Source: Devosia neptuniae (GTDB taxonomy: Bacteria > Pseudomonadota > Alphaproteobacteria > Rhizobiales > Devosiaceae). From it: 64,000 bases of DNA. Below the pieces are notes generated by a model. It was not told where the DNA came from. It did no database searches and saw nothing but the letters and a program-made list of their open reading frames with translations. The stretch is taken from contig NZ_CP104965.1 in assembly GCF_025452235.1 (NCBI RefSeq), forward strand, positions 3,840,501 to 3,904,500, written 5' to 3'. The translations under genes and the position numbers were made by a program. This document shows, piece by piece, positions 45,018-54,199 of the stretch; position 1 is the first letter of the stretch, and every line of letters begins with the position of its first letter.

Positions 45018-46772
45018 CTAATAGTGTTCCGGCAGCACAGTGACGACGATGCGCCGGTTCAGGCGTTTGCCCGCAGGCGTTTCGTTGTCGGCGATCGGGC
45101 TGGCTTCGCCATAGCCGACCGCATAGAGGCGGTCTGGATTGACACCGCGGGTGATCAGGGCGGCAATAACGGCCTCGGCACGGGCCACCGAGAGGGCCAG
45201 GTTGGACGCTTCATCGCCATCCGCATCGGTATGGCCTTCGATGTGCACGACGGCATCGGGGCAAGCAGAGAGGTCGGCGGCCAATTCATCAAGTGCGGGT
45301 TCGGACTCCGCAGTGATAATGGCGGCGCCGGATTGGTAGAGGATCGCGTTGCGGGCAGAGAAATCGGCGAGCGGCGCTACACAGGCGGCGACGTCGGCGG
45401 TACCGGTCGACGGTGTTACGGGAGCGGCGACCGCGGGAACGGCGACTGGTTCGGGAATGGCGATAGTGGCCGTCCATTCGGCGGGGTTCGCCGCAGCGGC
45501 AATAGCCGCCTTGATGGCCTCGGCTGTGACGCTATCGGGCGCAGTGCCGGACAAGGCCCAGGCATCGGCGCTGTAGTTCAACCGTCCATCGGTCAGTCGG
45601 GTGAGTTGCTGCAGGCCGAGTTGGGCATTGGCGACAAAATCGTCCGGGGCGCCGGGCGCGACGGAGAGAGCGTCGATGGAACCGCCAGTCTGGGTGGCAA
45701 GCGCCTGCAGATCGGCATCGGAGGGAACCTGGCCGCTCAGGACAGTCTGTCCTTCAGTGCGCGTTGCCGAGAAGGTATAGGCCGGGTCGGTAGTTACCGG
45801 ATTCTGCTCCGGATCTGGTGCCGGAGTTTCAGCCGCAGGCTCGGGGGGAGTCTCGGGCGCAGTTGGCGTAACGACCGGCGCAGCGGTTGCAACGGTGGCC
45901 GCGGGTGCAGCTATGGCCATGGACCAGCCGGCGGCGGCAAGCTGCTTGTTGGTGAACTCGGCTTCGATCGCGCCCTTGTCCTCCGGCGATCTCGCTGTGC
46001 CGGTCAATGTCCAGGCGGAGCCTTGCAGCTCAATCTTGCCCTCGGACAGACGCTGCAGCAAAGCCAAGCCGGTCTGCGCCGATCCGCTGAAGCCGTTGGG
46101 TGCTCCAGAGGCGTAGGTCATGCCGGTTCGCGCATTGGCACCGGCTCTGGCCAACAACGCCGCTTCATCGTCCGGGGTGGGCACGGACCCGGACAGCATG
46201 ACGGCACCATCGGCAGATTTTACGGCCGTCCAGGCGAAGTTGGTGGCGACGGGCGCAGTGATCTCGGCTTGGGCAAGAACGAGGCCCTGCGGCGCACCGG
46301 CGGAGACGGTGTTGCGGAGGGCCTGATAATCGGCACTGGAGCGGGCTATGCCACTGATCGTAATGACGTTCTGGCGCAAGGCGAAGCGGCCCGCGCTCAT
46401 GCGGGCCAGCACCGAAAGGCCAAAGTCGACAGCTGGTCGATAATTGCCGGGCGCCCCGCTTCCCAGTTTGAGCCACGAAATATCAGCGCCCTGGAACTGG
46501 CGCAGGGCTTGCCGGGTAGCGTCGTCAGGCGCGTAGCCGTCGAAGACGATGGTCCCACCGGGCTGCAGCGTAGCGCTCACCCAATAATCGGCAACGCGCG
46601 GCGCATCGAGGGTGACGATACTGCCACCGGATTGGAGCTGTGCCAGGATGAGCGGGGCAGGATCAAGGCGCTGGGCACCATCATTGGCGGCTGCGCTCGT
46701 GAGACAAATGGCTGTTGTCGCCAGAGCCATGGCTAGCCCCGGCGCGACCCATTTGATGAGGTCCTTGATCAT
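45018..46772 (-). CDS. OmpA family protein with repeated BON-like modules
   Basis: 584 residues from ATG 46772. Signal peptide ending near SAAA-ND. Three tandem modules follow, each with two BON-like halves: GTIVFDGYAPDD/ITISGIARSSAD, GAVMLSGSVPTPDD/WTLTGTARSPED and GQTVLSGQVPSDAD/WALSGTAPDSVT. A Pro/Ala/Glu-rich linker lies between modules 2 and 3 (about 295-330). The C-terminal OmpA domain binds peptidoglycan: HIEGHTDADGDEASNLALSVARAE and GYGEASPIADNETPAGKRLNRR. It probably links the outer membrane or periplasmic surface to the wall. Confidence 0.9.
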   Translation of the reverse strand: MIKDLIKWVAPGLAMALATTAICLTSAAANDGAQRLDPAPLILAQLQSGGSIVTLDAPRVADYWVSATLQPGGTIVFDGYAPDDATRQALRQFQGADISWLKLGSGAPGNYRPAVDFGLSVLARMSAGRFALRQNVITISGIARSSADYQALRNTVSAGAPQGLVLAQAEITAPVATNFAWTAVKSADGAVMLSGSVPTPDDEAALLARAGANARTGMTYASGAPNGFSGSAQTGLALLQRLSEGKIELQGSAWTLTGTARSPEDKGAIEAEFTNKQLAAAGWSMAIAAPAATVATAAPVVTPTAPETPPEPAAETPAPDPEQNPVTTDPAYTFSATRTEGQTVLSGQVPSDADLQALATQTGGSIDALSVAPGAPDDFVANAQLGLQQLTRLTDGRLNYSADAWALSGTAPDSVTAEAIKAAIAAAANPAEWTATIAIPEPVAVPAVAAPVTPSTGTADVAACVAPLADFSARNAILYQSGAAIITAESEPALDELAADLSACPDAVVHIEGHTDADGDEASNLALSVARAEAVIAALITRGVNPDRLYAVGYGEASPIADNETPAGKRLNRRIVVTVLPEHY

Positions 46773-46956
46773 GCCCGTTCCAAAAAGAGAGTTCCGCAAT
46801 TGGCGGCAAACCTAGAGCATTTCGTCTGGCTTTGGAACGAAAATGCGCGGGTTAAGTGGTTGGATTTTATGTCTGATTCAGATGTTGAACGCTGTCGGGT
46901 GACAGGAGGTGAGCGAAGCGGCGAATCATACCTTGCTAGCGCTAGGGAAGGAAACG

Positions 46957-46990
46957 GAGGTTCCCGCTTTCGCGGGAATGACAGTGTGGT
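46957..46990. repeat. Short palindromic intergenic repeat (family 1)
   Basis: Contains GGAGGTTCCCGCTTTCGCGG and GAATGACAGTGTGG; nearly identical to 3803-3835. Confidence 0.85.
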
Positions 46991-47054
46991 GGCGGAATGA
47001 AAGTGTGTGGGAACGGCGCCGCGGAAGACGTCCGCCCGAAGGGTAGCGCGCGGC

Positions 47055-47085
47055 AAAAAGAAAGGCCCGGCAGAGCCGGGCCTTT
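47055..47085 (-). terminator. Terminator after the porin gene
   Basis: AAAGGCCCGGC-AGA-GCCGGGCCTTT with TTTCTTTTTG on the minus strand, 25 nt beyond the stop. Strong, as expected for an abundant transcript. Confidence 0.92.
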
Positions 47086-47110
47086 CCCAATCCAAAAGAA
47101 GGATCGACGA

Positions 47111-48535
47111 TTAGTCGAAGGTCTTCTCGGCAGTGAACGAGACCTTGTAGGCGCTTTCGGTGGTGACTTCGCCCTTGAGGCTGGAAGTGAAACCGCCGCC
47201 AGGAGCCCACTTCAGGCCCAGAGCACCGTAACCAACGCTGTCGGTAGCACCGGCAAAACCGATTTCGACGCCATTGCCAAAGTAACCACCAACTTCACCG
47301 GTGACTTCGATGGTTTCGGTGACGGCAGCAATGAGCTGAGCCGCAACCTGAACGGTATCTTCGTCGAGAGTGTCGTTGCGGAACCAACGGCTGCCGAGGT
47401 TGATCTTGATGCCATCGGTAACAGCGAAGCCAACCGAACCACCAACACCGTAGCCTTCAATGCCGTAGGCATCAACATATTCACCCGACAGAGCGACGGT
47501 GAACATATCAAAACCAGCTTCGGCCGAGATCAGAGCATGGAGCTTGTCGTCGTCCAACACCTCGCTGTAGAGGTAACCCAGAGCAGCGCGAACCTTGAAC
47601 TGCTCAAAGGTACCCGTGGCACCGGCGTGGATGCCGTAGAAATCGGCTTCGCCGTCGAGGATACCGCCGGTGAAACCGGTCAGATGGGCAGTGACGGCTT
47701 CGCCAGCATAGCTGACAACACCGACAAGGGTACCGGCCAGATCAGATTCCGTGCCGACTTCATCGATGACGCCGTCGCCATCGGTGTCGTACGACACAGA
47801 ATAGCCGCCATCAAGGTTTTCGAGGCCGACGCCAACCGAAACGCCGTTGCCGAGATCGGAAACGACCTGGATGACATGACCGCCGAAACCGTCTTCATCG
47901 CCTTCAAGCAGAATGCCGTTGTCAACTTCGTTGTAACCAAAGGTACGCAGGAAGTTGAAGGGCTGGGAATCACCGAAGTTACCGATGGTGCTCTTCTTAC
48001 CGGCCATCAGAACGGTCGAGTCACCAACTGAAACGTAGGCTTCATTGATCAGCTTGCTGGCATCTTGCTGCGGGTTATCGCCGTGAGGAACGACTGCACC
48101 TTCATTCTGAACGTCGTAACGATCATTGAACTCAAGTTTCAGGACAGCCTTAGCCGTACCGAAGTCGCTATCAGCCGACCCAACAAACTTCAGCCAAGCC
48201 TGGGTCTTTGAACGCCAATCCATCTCGCCATCAGGGCCCGAACCGGCGCCGATGATGTTGATCTTGCCGTTGTCGATACCGCCACCTGCGAGGATGCTGT
48301 CGGTCAGACCGACAACGCCCAGGATCGGCTCGTCCTTGTAGTCGCCCCAGTAGAATTCATACTTCACGCCGCCCGAAATCTGCAGGCAGTTGGTGTCCGA
48401 CGAGATCGTCAGGCCCGAGATGCCGAGCGAGTCGCAGACGTCCAGCGACGTCAGCACGCCCAGATCGGCTGCATAGCCAGCGGTCGAGAGACCAGCAGCG
48501 GCAATAGAACCGAGGATAAGGCTCTTGAGTTTCAT
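47111..48535 (-). CDS. Omp2b-type alphaproteobacterial porin
   Basis: 474 residues from ATG 48535 (GGAGG 7 nt upstream). Signal peptide MKLKSLILGSIAAAGLSTAG-YAAD. The mature chain is a beta-barrel with alternating strands, many Gly, Asp and aromatic residues and a C-terminal Phe-Asp end (FTAEKTFD). One Cys pair (VCDSLGIS...NCLQISGG) near the N-terminus resembles the Brucella/Rhizobium porin family (PF02530). It forms a general diffusion pore in the outer membrane. Confidence 0.93.
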   Translation of the reverse strand: MKLKSLILGSIAAAGLSTAGYAADLGVLTSLDVCDSLGISGLTISSDTNCLQISGGVKYEFYWGDYKDEPILGVVGLTDSILAGGGIDNGKINIIGAGSGPDGEMDWRSKTQAWLKFVGSADSDFGTAKAVLKLEFNDRYDVQNEGAVVPHGDNPQQDASKLINEAYVSVGDSTVLMAGKKSTIGNFGDSQPFNFLRTFGYNEVDNGILLEGDEDGFGGHVIQVVSDLGNGVSVGVGLENLDGGYSVSYDTDGDGVIDEVGTESDLAGTLVGVVSYAGEAVTAHLTGFTGGILDGEADFYGIHAGATGTFEQFKVRAALGYLYSEVLDDDKLHALISAEAGFDMFTVALSGEYVDAYGIEGYGVGGSVGFAVTDGIKINLGSRWFRNDTLDEDTVQVAAQLIAAVTETIEVTGEVGGYFGNGVEIGFAGATDSVGYGALGLKWAPGGGFTSSLKGEVTTESAYKVSFTAEKTFD

Positions 48536-48976
48536 TATTTGACCTCCAAAGTCAGTCATTCTTGGTGCCGGTTACCCAGCGGTTTGCCGTAACGCGACCA
48601 CACTATCGTGGTGCAGTGTGTTGCCGTCGCGTTGCGACCGACAAACGATCCCATGCATGGATTCGCAAGACCCACTCTACGCATGCAAACTTTGGACGCA
48701 ATCGAACAAAGCCGGTTTTGGGGCCGCCACAATATGGTTCCCCCCCAATGTTGCAGATTCAACACACAGGCGGTAATCACTCGTTAAGGCGGGTGAATCC
48801 GGGGTTAAATTTTCTATCTTTTGAAGGGGTTAACAGGCTCTTGCCGTCATAAACGGGCAAAGTTATGCCCTTGGCGGGCTTTCACGCCGCCCATAAGGTC
48901 GCCGCAATGCCGTGGCGGGAATGTGCCGAAATCGGGACGCAATGGGGCAGCTCGCTGCCGGCAACGGGGAACATGC
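48536..48976. other. Long upstream region of the porin gene
   Basis: 441 bp between divergent porin and SDR genes. It contains a strong hairpin at 48591-48633 and an A/T-rich patch with TTAAATTTTCTATCTTTTG at about 48804-48823. It probably holds the porin promoter and a long 5' untranslated region. No gene seen. Confidence 0.5.
48591..48633 (-). promoter_or_regulatory. Structured 5' leader hairpin of the porin mRNA
   Basis: Outer arms AACGCGAC and GTCGCGTT (perfect 8 bp) enclose inner arms CACACT and AGTGTG. It lies about 56-98 nt upstream of the porin ATG. It may stabilise the mRNA or serve as an sRNA target; inferred. Confidence 0.45.
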
Positions 48977-49720
48977 ATGACACATCGGGACAAAGTCGCT
49001 GTTATTACTGGGGGTAGCTCGGGGATCGGCCGGGCGGCGGCGATCGGCTTTGCCAAGGCGGGATACCGGGTGGCGATCTGCGGGCGGCGTGCGGAGGCCC
49101 TGGAAGCAGTGGCGGCGGAAACCGGCGCCTATTGGGCGACGTGCGACGTGACGGACCCGGCGCAGGTGGCGCATTTCTTTACCGGGCTGCGGGCGCACCA
49201 TCCCCATATCGACGTGGTGTTCAACAATGCCGGACGCTTTGCGCCGGCCCTGCCCTTCGGGGATATCGATGTGCCGACCTGGCGCGAAATGATCGATACC
49301 AACCTCAATGGCGCCTTCTATATCGCGCGCGAGGCATTTCGGGCGATGCGGGACCAGAGCCCGCAGGGCGGCCGGATCATCAACAATGGCTCGATCTCGG
49401 CGCATGCGCCCCGGCCGGGCGCGGCGAGCTATACGACGTCCAAGCACGCGATCACCGGGCTGACCAAGGCGATTTCACTGGATGGACGGGCATTCAACAT
49501 TGCCTGCGGGCAGATCGATATCGGCAATGCGGCGACGGACATGACCAGCCACATGAATTCGGGCTCGCTGCAGGCCAATGGCACGATCATGCCGGAGCCG
49601 ACATTCGATGTGGCCCACGTCGTGGATGCGCTGCTCTATATGAGCGGGCTGCCGCTGAGCGCCAATGTGCAGTTCATGACGGTGATGGCGACGACCATGC
49701 CCTATATCGGGCGAGGCTAA
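48977..49720 (+). CDS. Short-chain dehydrogenase/reductase
   Basis: 247 residues from ATG 48977 (GGGGA upstream). Rossmann motif TGGSSGIGRAAA, NNAG, catalytic Ser in NNGSISAH and YTTSK with Tyr/Lys (about residue 157/161). NAD(P)-dependent oxidoreductase of unknown substrate. The cofactor-discriminating segment CGRRAEAL suggests NADP. The 3' end overlaps the convergent nagA by 4 nt. Confidence 0.92.
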   Translation: MTHRDKVAVITGGSSGIGRAAAIGFAKAGYRVAICGRRAEALEAVAAETGAYWATCDVTDPAQVAHFFTGLRAHHPHIDVVFNNAGRFAPALPFGDIDVPTWREMIDTNLNGAFYIAREAFRAMRDQSPQGGRIINNGSISAHAPRPGAASYTTSKHAITGLTKAISLDGRAFNIACGQIDIGNAATDMTSHMNSGSLQANGTIMPEPTFDVAHVVDALLYMSGLPLSANVQFMTVMATTMPYIGRG

Positions 49721-50886
49721 AGGCCCCCTGCCTGGTACACTGCCGCGCCCGATATCCAGGTGGAGCGGACATGGCGGCTGGCGTCGAGGTGAACGAAGTT
49801 TGCTGCTGCGCCAGGACGGAGATGGCCATAGTCCGCGGCGATCCCCATGGCTTGGGCTGGGTAGAGCGAGGCCATGCGCAAGGCCTCATCGAGGGGCAGG
49901 CCCATGCTGGTGTGCATGAACTCGACGGCGTCGATCATATCGAGGTCAGCGCCGGCCAGCGTGCCATCGGCAAGGCGCAAGGCGCCGTCGGAACGGGTTA
50001 TGGTTCGGCCGTTCAGCGTCAATGTCTTGATGTCGGTGCCGGTTTGGGACATGGCGTCGGTGACCAGGAAGATGCGGCCGGGACCGGATTTGGCGCGGAG
50101 CGCGACGTCGATCGAGCCGGAATGGACGTGAATGCCGTCGGCGATCAGGCCGGCGAAGACGGTGCCATGCGCAAGGACGGCGCCGACGACGCCGGGTTCC
50201 CGGTTGCCGAGCTGGCTCATGGCGTTGAAGAGATGGGTGGCCATGCTGGCGCCGGCGGTGAAGGCCGCGGCGGCTGTAGCAGCACCCGCGTCGGAATGAC
50301 CGATGCTGACTATGATACCAGCGGCGGACAGGGCCGCGATCTGGGCCGGGGTGACGGTTTCGGCAGCGACGGTGCAGAGCAGGTTCGGCACCTGAGTGCG
50401 CGCGGCGAGCAGACGGGCCAGATCGGCCTCATCCATTGGGCGGATCAGAGCCGGGTCGTGGGTGCCCTTGCGGGCGACGGAGAGGTGGGGCCCCTCGAGG
50501 TGAAGGCCCAGGAAGCCAGGGACACGCTGCGCGGTTGCGGCGGCGCCGGCGGCGATGGCGCGGATATTGACCTCGACAGTGTCGGTAATCAGCGTGGGCA
50601 GGAGCGCGGTGGTGCCGAATTGGGCGTGCGCGGCGCAGATGGTGCGGATGCCCTCAAGCGTGGGGTCATTGTTGAACAGCACGCCGCCGCCGCCATTGAC
50701 CTGCAGATCGATAAAGCCGGGCACCAGCATGCCGCCGGCCAAATGGGCGGTTTCGGCATTGGTGGGAATAGCGCTCGCCTCAACGATGCCACTGACCTGG
50801 CCGAACTCGATCAGCAGGGCTGCGTCGTCCTGCCAATCGTGCCCATCGAAAATGCGGGCGCCTGTTACCGCGAGAAGGTCGCTCAT
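49717..50886 (-). CDS. nagA: N-acetylglucosamine-6-phosphate deacetylase
   Basis: 389 residues. Amidohydrolase fold: LVPGFIDLQVNGGGG, GLHLEGPHLS with the metal Glu, SIGHSDAGAATA and LVTDAMSQTG with the catalytic Asp. It converts GlcNAc-6-P to GlcN-6-P and acetate. The start overlaps the agaS stop by 4 nt. It is the last gene of a nagR-agaS-nagA operon. No GlcNAc transporter or kinase is in the window. Confidence 0.96.
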   Translation of the reverse strand: MSDLLAVTGARIFDGHDWQDDAALLIEFGQVSGIVEASAIPTNAETAHLAGGMLVPGFIDLQVNGGGGVLFNNDPTLEGIRTICAAHAQFGTTALLPTLITDTVEVNIRAIAAGAAATAQRVPGFLGLHLEGPHLSVARKGTHDPALIRPMDEADLARLLAARTQVPNLLCTVAAETVTPAQIAALSAAGIIVSIGHSDAGAATAAAAFTAGASMATHLFNAMSQLGNREPGVVGAVLAHGTVFAGLIADGIHVHSGSIDVALRAKSGPGRIFLVTDAMSQTGTDIKTLTLNGRTITRSDGALRLADGTLAGADLDMIDAVEFMHTSMGLPLDEALRMASLYPAQAMGIAADYGHLRPGAAANFVHLDASRHVRSTWISGAAVYQAGGL

Positions 50887-51911
50887 ACCGTCTCGGTCAC
50901 CTTTTTGAGCAGGCGCGGCTCATCGGGGTTGAGGCCGCGATGGCGGGCGAGCGCTTCAACGAAGCCATAGAAGGAGACGATGAGGGCCAGCGGGTCGGTG
51001 ATGGGATGGCTGGTGGGCGCGAAGGGCAGACGCGTGGCCGGGCCGGCCAGATCACTGGTGAGGAAGGCCAGGGCGCCCTGCCCGGCCAGCTTGTGCGCCA
51101 TTTCGGCGACGGAGGGCTCGGCGGCATCACGAGCGGCCAAGGCCAGCACGGGATAGCCCGGCGTGACGATGGAGACCGGACCATGCATCACTTCGGCGGA
51201 GCTATAGGATTCGGCCTGGACGCCGCAGGTTTCCTTGAACTTGAGGGCCGCTTCATTGGCGATGGCCCAGCCGGGACCGCGCCCGAGGACATAGAGCGCA
51301 TTGTGGCCATCGAGCGCGCCGATCAGTTCGGACCAATCGCAGGCGACCGCGGCGGCCAGCGATTCCGGCAAAGTGTGGACCGCACGGGAAAGGTCGGCGT
51401 CACCGCTCCACTCGGCCAGCAAAGCGAGGCCTGCAACGGTGGAACTGGCGAAGGTTTTGGTGGCGGCAACCGATTTTTCGACGCCGGCATGCAGGTCGAT
51501 GGTGAAATCGGCGCTTTCGGCCAGAGGCGAGGTGGCGGTGTTGGTAATGGCAATCGTAGTAGCGCCACCGCGCTTGGCGGATTGAGCCATGCCGACAATG
51601 TCGGGACTTTTGCCGGACTGGGAGATGGCGATGGCCACGGCGCGATCAAGCCGGAGTTGCTTGTTGTAGATCGAGGCAATCGAGGGACCGATGGAGGCGA
51701 CCGGCAGGCCCAGCGTCAGTTCGATGGCGTATTTGAGATAGGCGGAGGCATGGTCGGATGAGCCGCGCGCCACGGTGGCGACCAGCGATGGATTCCGGTC
51801 CCGCAAGGCGGCGGCAGCGGCGGTGATGACCGGCGTGCTCTTGTCGAGAAAATTGGCCACGGCGCTCGGGATCTCCTCGATCTCGCGGCGCATATGGGTC
51901 TGGTTAGTCAT
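50883..51911 (-). CDS. SIS-domain glucosamine-6-phosphate deaminase (NagB-II/AgaS type)
   Basis: 342 residues with two SIS domains: VATVARGSSDHASAYLKY; AIAISQSGKSPDIVGM; LYVLGRGPGWAIANEAALKFKETCGVQAESYSSAEVMHGP. It resembles the isomerase half of GlmS without the glutaminase domain, and so acts as a deaminase forming fructose-6-P and ammonia in GlcNAc catabolism. ATGA overlaps on both sides tie it to nagR and nagA. Confidence 0.93.
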   Translation of the reverse strand: MTNQTHMRREIEEIPSAVANFLDKSTPVITAAAAALRDRNPSLVATVARGSSDHASAYLKYAIELTLGLPVASIGPSIASIYNKQLRLDRAVAIAISQSGKSPDIVGMAQSAKRGGATTIAITNTATSPLAESADFTIDLHAGVEKSVAATKTFASSTVAGLALLAEWSGDADLSRAVHTLPESLAAAVACDWSELIGALDGHNALYVLGRGPGWAIANEAALKFKETCGVQAESYSSAEVMHGPVSIVTPGYPVLALAARDAAEPSVAEMAHKLAGQGALAFLTSDLAGPATRLPFAPTSHPITDPLALIVSFYGFVEALARHRGLNPDEPRLLKKVTETV

Positions 51912-52696
51912 GGTTTGGCGGCTCCATTGGACGGCGTGTCCCCGATCCGCAGTTCGGCGACGAAGTCATAGGTATCGCCCCGATAAATGGAGCGGGTGAA
52001 TTCGATGACCCGGCCGGAGGCCAGGTAGGATGTGCGCTCAATGTTGAGACTGGCCGAGCCGGGGGCAACCTGCAGCAGATCGGCATCTTCGGCGCCCAGA
52101 TTGGCGGCCCTGATGCGCTGGATGGCCCGGATGGGCCGATTGCCGGAACGTTCGAGCAACTTGTAGAGCGAGTCCGAAACGACAGCCGGATCAGGCAGGA
52201 CCCGCGCCGAAAGGCTCGCCCGCTCGATGGCTAGCGGGGTATCGCCGGTGAGCCGCAGGCGGGCGATGCGGGAGACATGCTCGCCGGGCGACAGGCCAAG
52301 GATGACGGTTTCTTCCGGCGAGGGCAGGTAGAGGCCGCGATCTAGCCATTCGGAGCGCACCGCCATGCCGCGGCGAGCCATGTCTTCGGTGAAGGAGGTG
52401 AGCTGGGATAGTGATTGCTCGACGCGCTGCGGTTGGGGGGCGACGAAGGTGCCCGAGCCGTGCCGCTGCACGAGAACGCCATCCTGCACCAGTTGCAGCA
52501 CTGCCTTGCGGACGGTGACGCGGGACACATCGACCTTGAGCGCCAGATCGCGCTCGGAGGGCAGCGCATCGCCAGGGCTGATGGCCCCCTTGTTGATGGC
52601 GTCCTCGATCCAGCGCTTGAGCTGGAGATAAAGCGGGCCGCCAGTGGGCAGGACCACCGGGCCATCGAAAAACAAACTATTGGTCAGGTCAGCCAC
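51908..52696 (-). CDS. GntR/UTRA family regulator of GlcNAc genes (NagR-like)
   Basis: 262 residues with a GTG start at 52696 (GGGGG upstream). The N-terminal winged helix reads LYLQLKRWIEDAINKGAISP, then GDALPSERDLALKVDVSRVTVRKA. The UTRA effector domain follows (VISRIARLRLTGDTPLAIERASL-like stretch). UTRA regulators bind phosphosugars; here GlcN-6-P or GlcNAc-6-P is inferred from the operon. The frame is open to 52846 but passes through the promoter region. Confidence 0.9.
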   Translation of the reverse strand: MADLTNSLFFDGPVVLPTGGPLYLQLKRWIEDAINKGAISPGDALPSERDLALKVDVSRVTVRKAVLQLVQDGVLVQRHGSGTFVAPQPQRVEQSLSQLTSFTEDMARRGMAVRSEWLDRGLYLPSPEETVILGLSPGEHVSRIARLRLTGDTPLAIERASLSARVLPDPAVVSDSLYKLLERSGNRPIRAIQRIRAANLGAEDADLLQVAPGSASLNIERTSYLASGRVIEFTRSIYRGDTYDFVAELRIGDTPSNGAAKP

Positions 52697-53002
52697 GGCT
52701 CCCCCGCATAAGACGCTAGCGCTTGCCCGCATCAAGATACCAATAAAATACCATTCACCAAGCCAAAAATGACTCCTGAGGGCGATTGGCCGGGCATAAG
52801 CGGAAAATTCCCTGTCGTTTCGGCAAAGCGACGCTGCCGGCATCACGGCGGCGAGATTGAATGCGGAAGTGGTATTTTTTTGGCATTACCCGGCGAAAAG
52901 CCAGTTGATGCGATAAAAAGTACAAAAAAGAGCATGGCTTTGTCGAAAAGCCGCTAGGCGGCTCGTTGACAGGTTGAACCCGCAACACATGGAGATTGCC
53001 AA
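52697..53002. other. Intergenic region upstream of nagR-like gene
   Basis: 306 bp. It contains repeated TACCA/TGGTA half-sites: ATACCAATAAAATACCA at 52737-52753 and GTGGTATTTTTTTGGC at about 52869-52884. These may be GntR/UTRA sites. A/T-rich from 52865 to 52935. No gene seen. Confidence 0.45.
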
Positions 53003-53485
53003 ATGACTGCTCAAGCCAACACCGCCCCGGATGTCAATCGCGACCTCGTGCTGACCCGCCTGATCGATGCGCCGCGCGAGAAGCTCTATGCCGCCTGGAC
53101 GCAGCCCGAATTGCTGACGCAATGGTTTGCGCCCAAGCCCTGGTCGACGCCCAGGGCGGTGCTGGATGTGCGGCCCGGTGGCGCCAGCGTAGTGACGATG
53201 GCCGACGAAAGCGGCACCGAATATCCTAATCCAGGGCAATATCTGGAGGTCGTGCCCAACGAGAAGCTGGTGTTCACCGATGCCTATATCGGGGACTGGG
53301 AGCCTTCGGCCAAGCCGTTCATGACGGTGATCCTGACCTTCACCGAAGAGGCAGGGAAGACGCGGTACACGGCCATCGCCCGCCACTGGACTGCGGAAGA
53401 CCGCAAGAGCCACGAAGATATGGGGTTCCATGAGGGATGGGGCATGTGCACCGACCAGTTGGAAGACCTGGTCAAGCGCATCTGA
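53003..53485 (+). CDS. SRPBCC/AHSA1 domain protein
   Basis: 160 residues. START-like AHSA1 fold: LTRLIDAPREKLYAAWTQPELLTQWFAPKPW, then PGQYLEVVPNEKLVFTDAY and GFHEGWGMCTDQLEDLVKR. Related to Aha1, but stand-alone bacterial members are of unknown function, often stress-linked. GGAG lies 7 nt upstream of the ATG. Confidence 0.9.
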   Translation: MTAQANTAPDVNRDLVLTRLIDAPREKLYAAWTQPELLTQWFAPKPWSTPRAVLDVRPGGASVVTMADESGTEYPNPGQYLEVVPNEKLVFTDAYIGDWEPSAKPFMTVILTFTEEAGKTRYTAIARHWTAEDRKSHEDMGFHEGWGMCTDQLEDLVKRI

Positions 53486-53626
53486 GGCGGACCAACGCTG
53501 CGAGGCGGCAGGCAAAGGTTGCGGCCTCAAGGGCTGCAACTTTGGCCGGATGCGCGCATAGCTTGCCTTCTGCGCCCATTATGTCAGGCTCGGTGCTGTC
53601 GAGTCCCTTTCTTGAGGAGGAAAACA

Positions 53627-53878
53627 ATGGGTTTTGACGGCGTAGGCTGGCTTGCAGCAATCATCATCGGCGGTGTTGCCGGATGGCTGGCCAAACAGTT
53701 CATGCAGACCAATACGGGCCTGCTCATGAACATCATTCTGGGCATTGTCGGCGCCATCGTCGCCAGCCTGGTGCTCGGGCTATTGGGCATCTCGTTTGGC
53801 GGATGGATCGGCTATCTGATTGCCGGCTTCATCGGCGCTTGCATCATCATCGCGATCGGCCGCGCCGTTACGCGCTGA
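53627..53878 (+). CDS. GlsB/YeaQ/YmgE family stress membrane protein
   Basis: 83 residues from ATG 53627 (GGAGG upstream). Glycine-rich transmembrane protein with three hydrophobic segments: WLAAIIIGGVAGWLAKQFM, NIILGIVGAIVASLVLGLLG and WIGYLIAGFIGACIIIAIGR. The family is induced by stationary phase or acid stress; molecular role unknown. Confidence 0.92.
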   Translation: MGFDGVGWLAAIIIGGVAGWLAKQFMQTNTGLLMNIILGIVGAIVASLVLGLLGISFGGWIGYLIAGFIGACIIIAIGRAVTR

Positions 53879-54006
53879 GTTCGTCATCGCACTGGGCCCC
53901 GAGCGTTTTGCCCGGGGTCAGCCTCGTCGACGTTCCACCGTCCCGAGACTCTTCGACCCGATACTGCGCCTAGATCCCGAGGGGCAAAACAGCGCATAGG
54001 GGAAAG

Positions 54007-54097
54007 TGGCGGAGAGGATGGGATTCGAACCCACGAGACCCTTTTGAGATCTGCGCCCTTAGCAGGGGCGTGCCTTCGGCCACTCGGCCACCTCTCC
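54007..54097 (-). tRNA. tRNA-Ser (anticodon GCU)
   Basis: Acceptor stem GGAGAGG pairs with CCTCTCC; the discriminator is G and CCA is encoded. The anticodon loop is CTGCTAA within stem CGCCC/GGGCG, giving GCU for AGC/AGU. A long variable arm (AGATCTCAAAAGGGTCTC) and the T-loop GGTTCGAATCC mark a class II serine tRNA. Confidence 0.97.
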
Positions 54098-54199
54098 GAC
54101 AAGGGGTGGATAGCGGGCACGTTCCTGGATGGCAAGTGGTTTCTGACGATGGGTGTGGAAGATGGCGGATGGCGCCGCCCCTAGGACGGCGCCAGGTGT

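Larger units (their letters stand above)
46773..47110. other. Intergenic region between ompA-like and porin genes
   Basis: 338 bp. It contains a family-1 palindromic repeat at 46957-46990 (TTCCCGCTTTCGCGGGAA core), the porin terminator at 47055-47085 and presumably the promoter of the OmpA gene. No gene seen. Confidence 0.6.
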
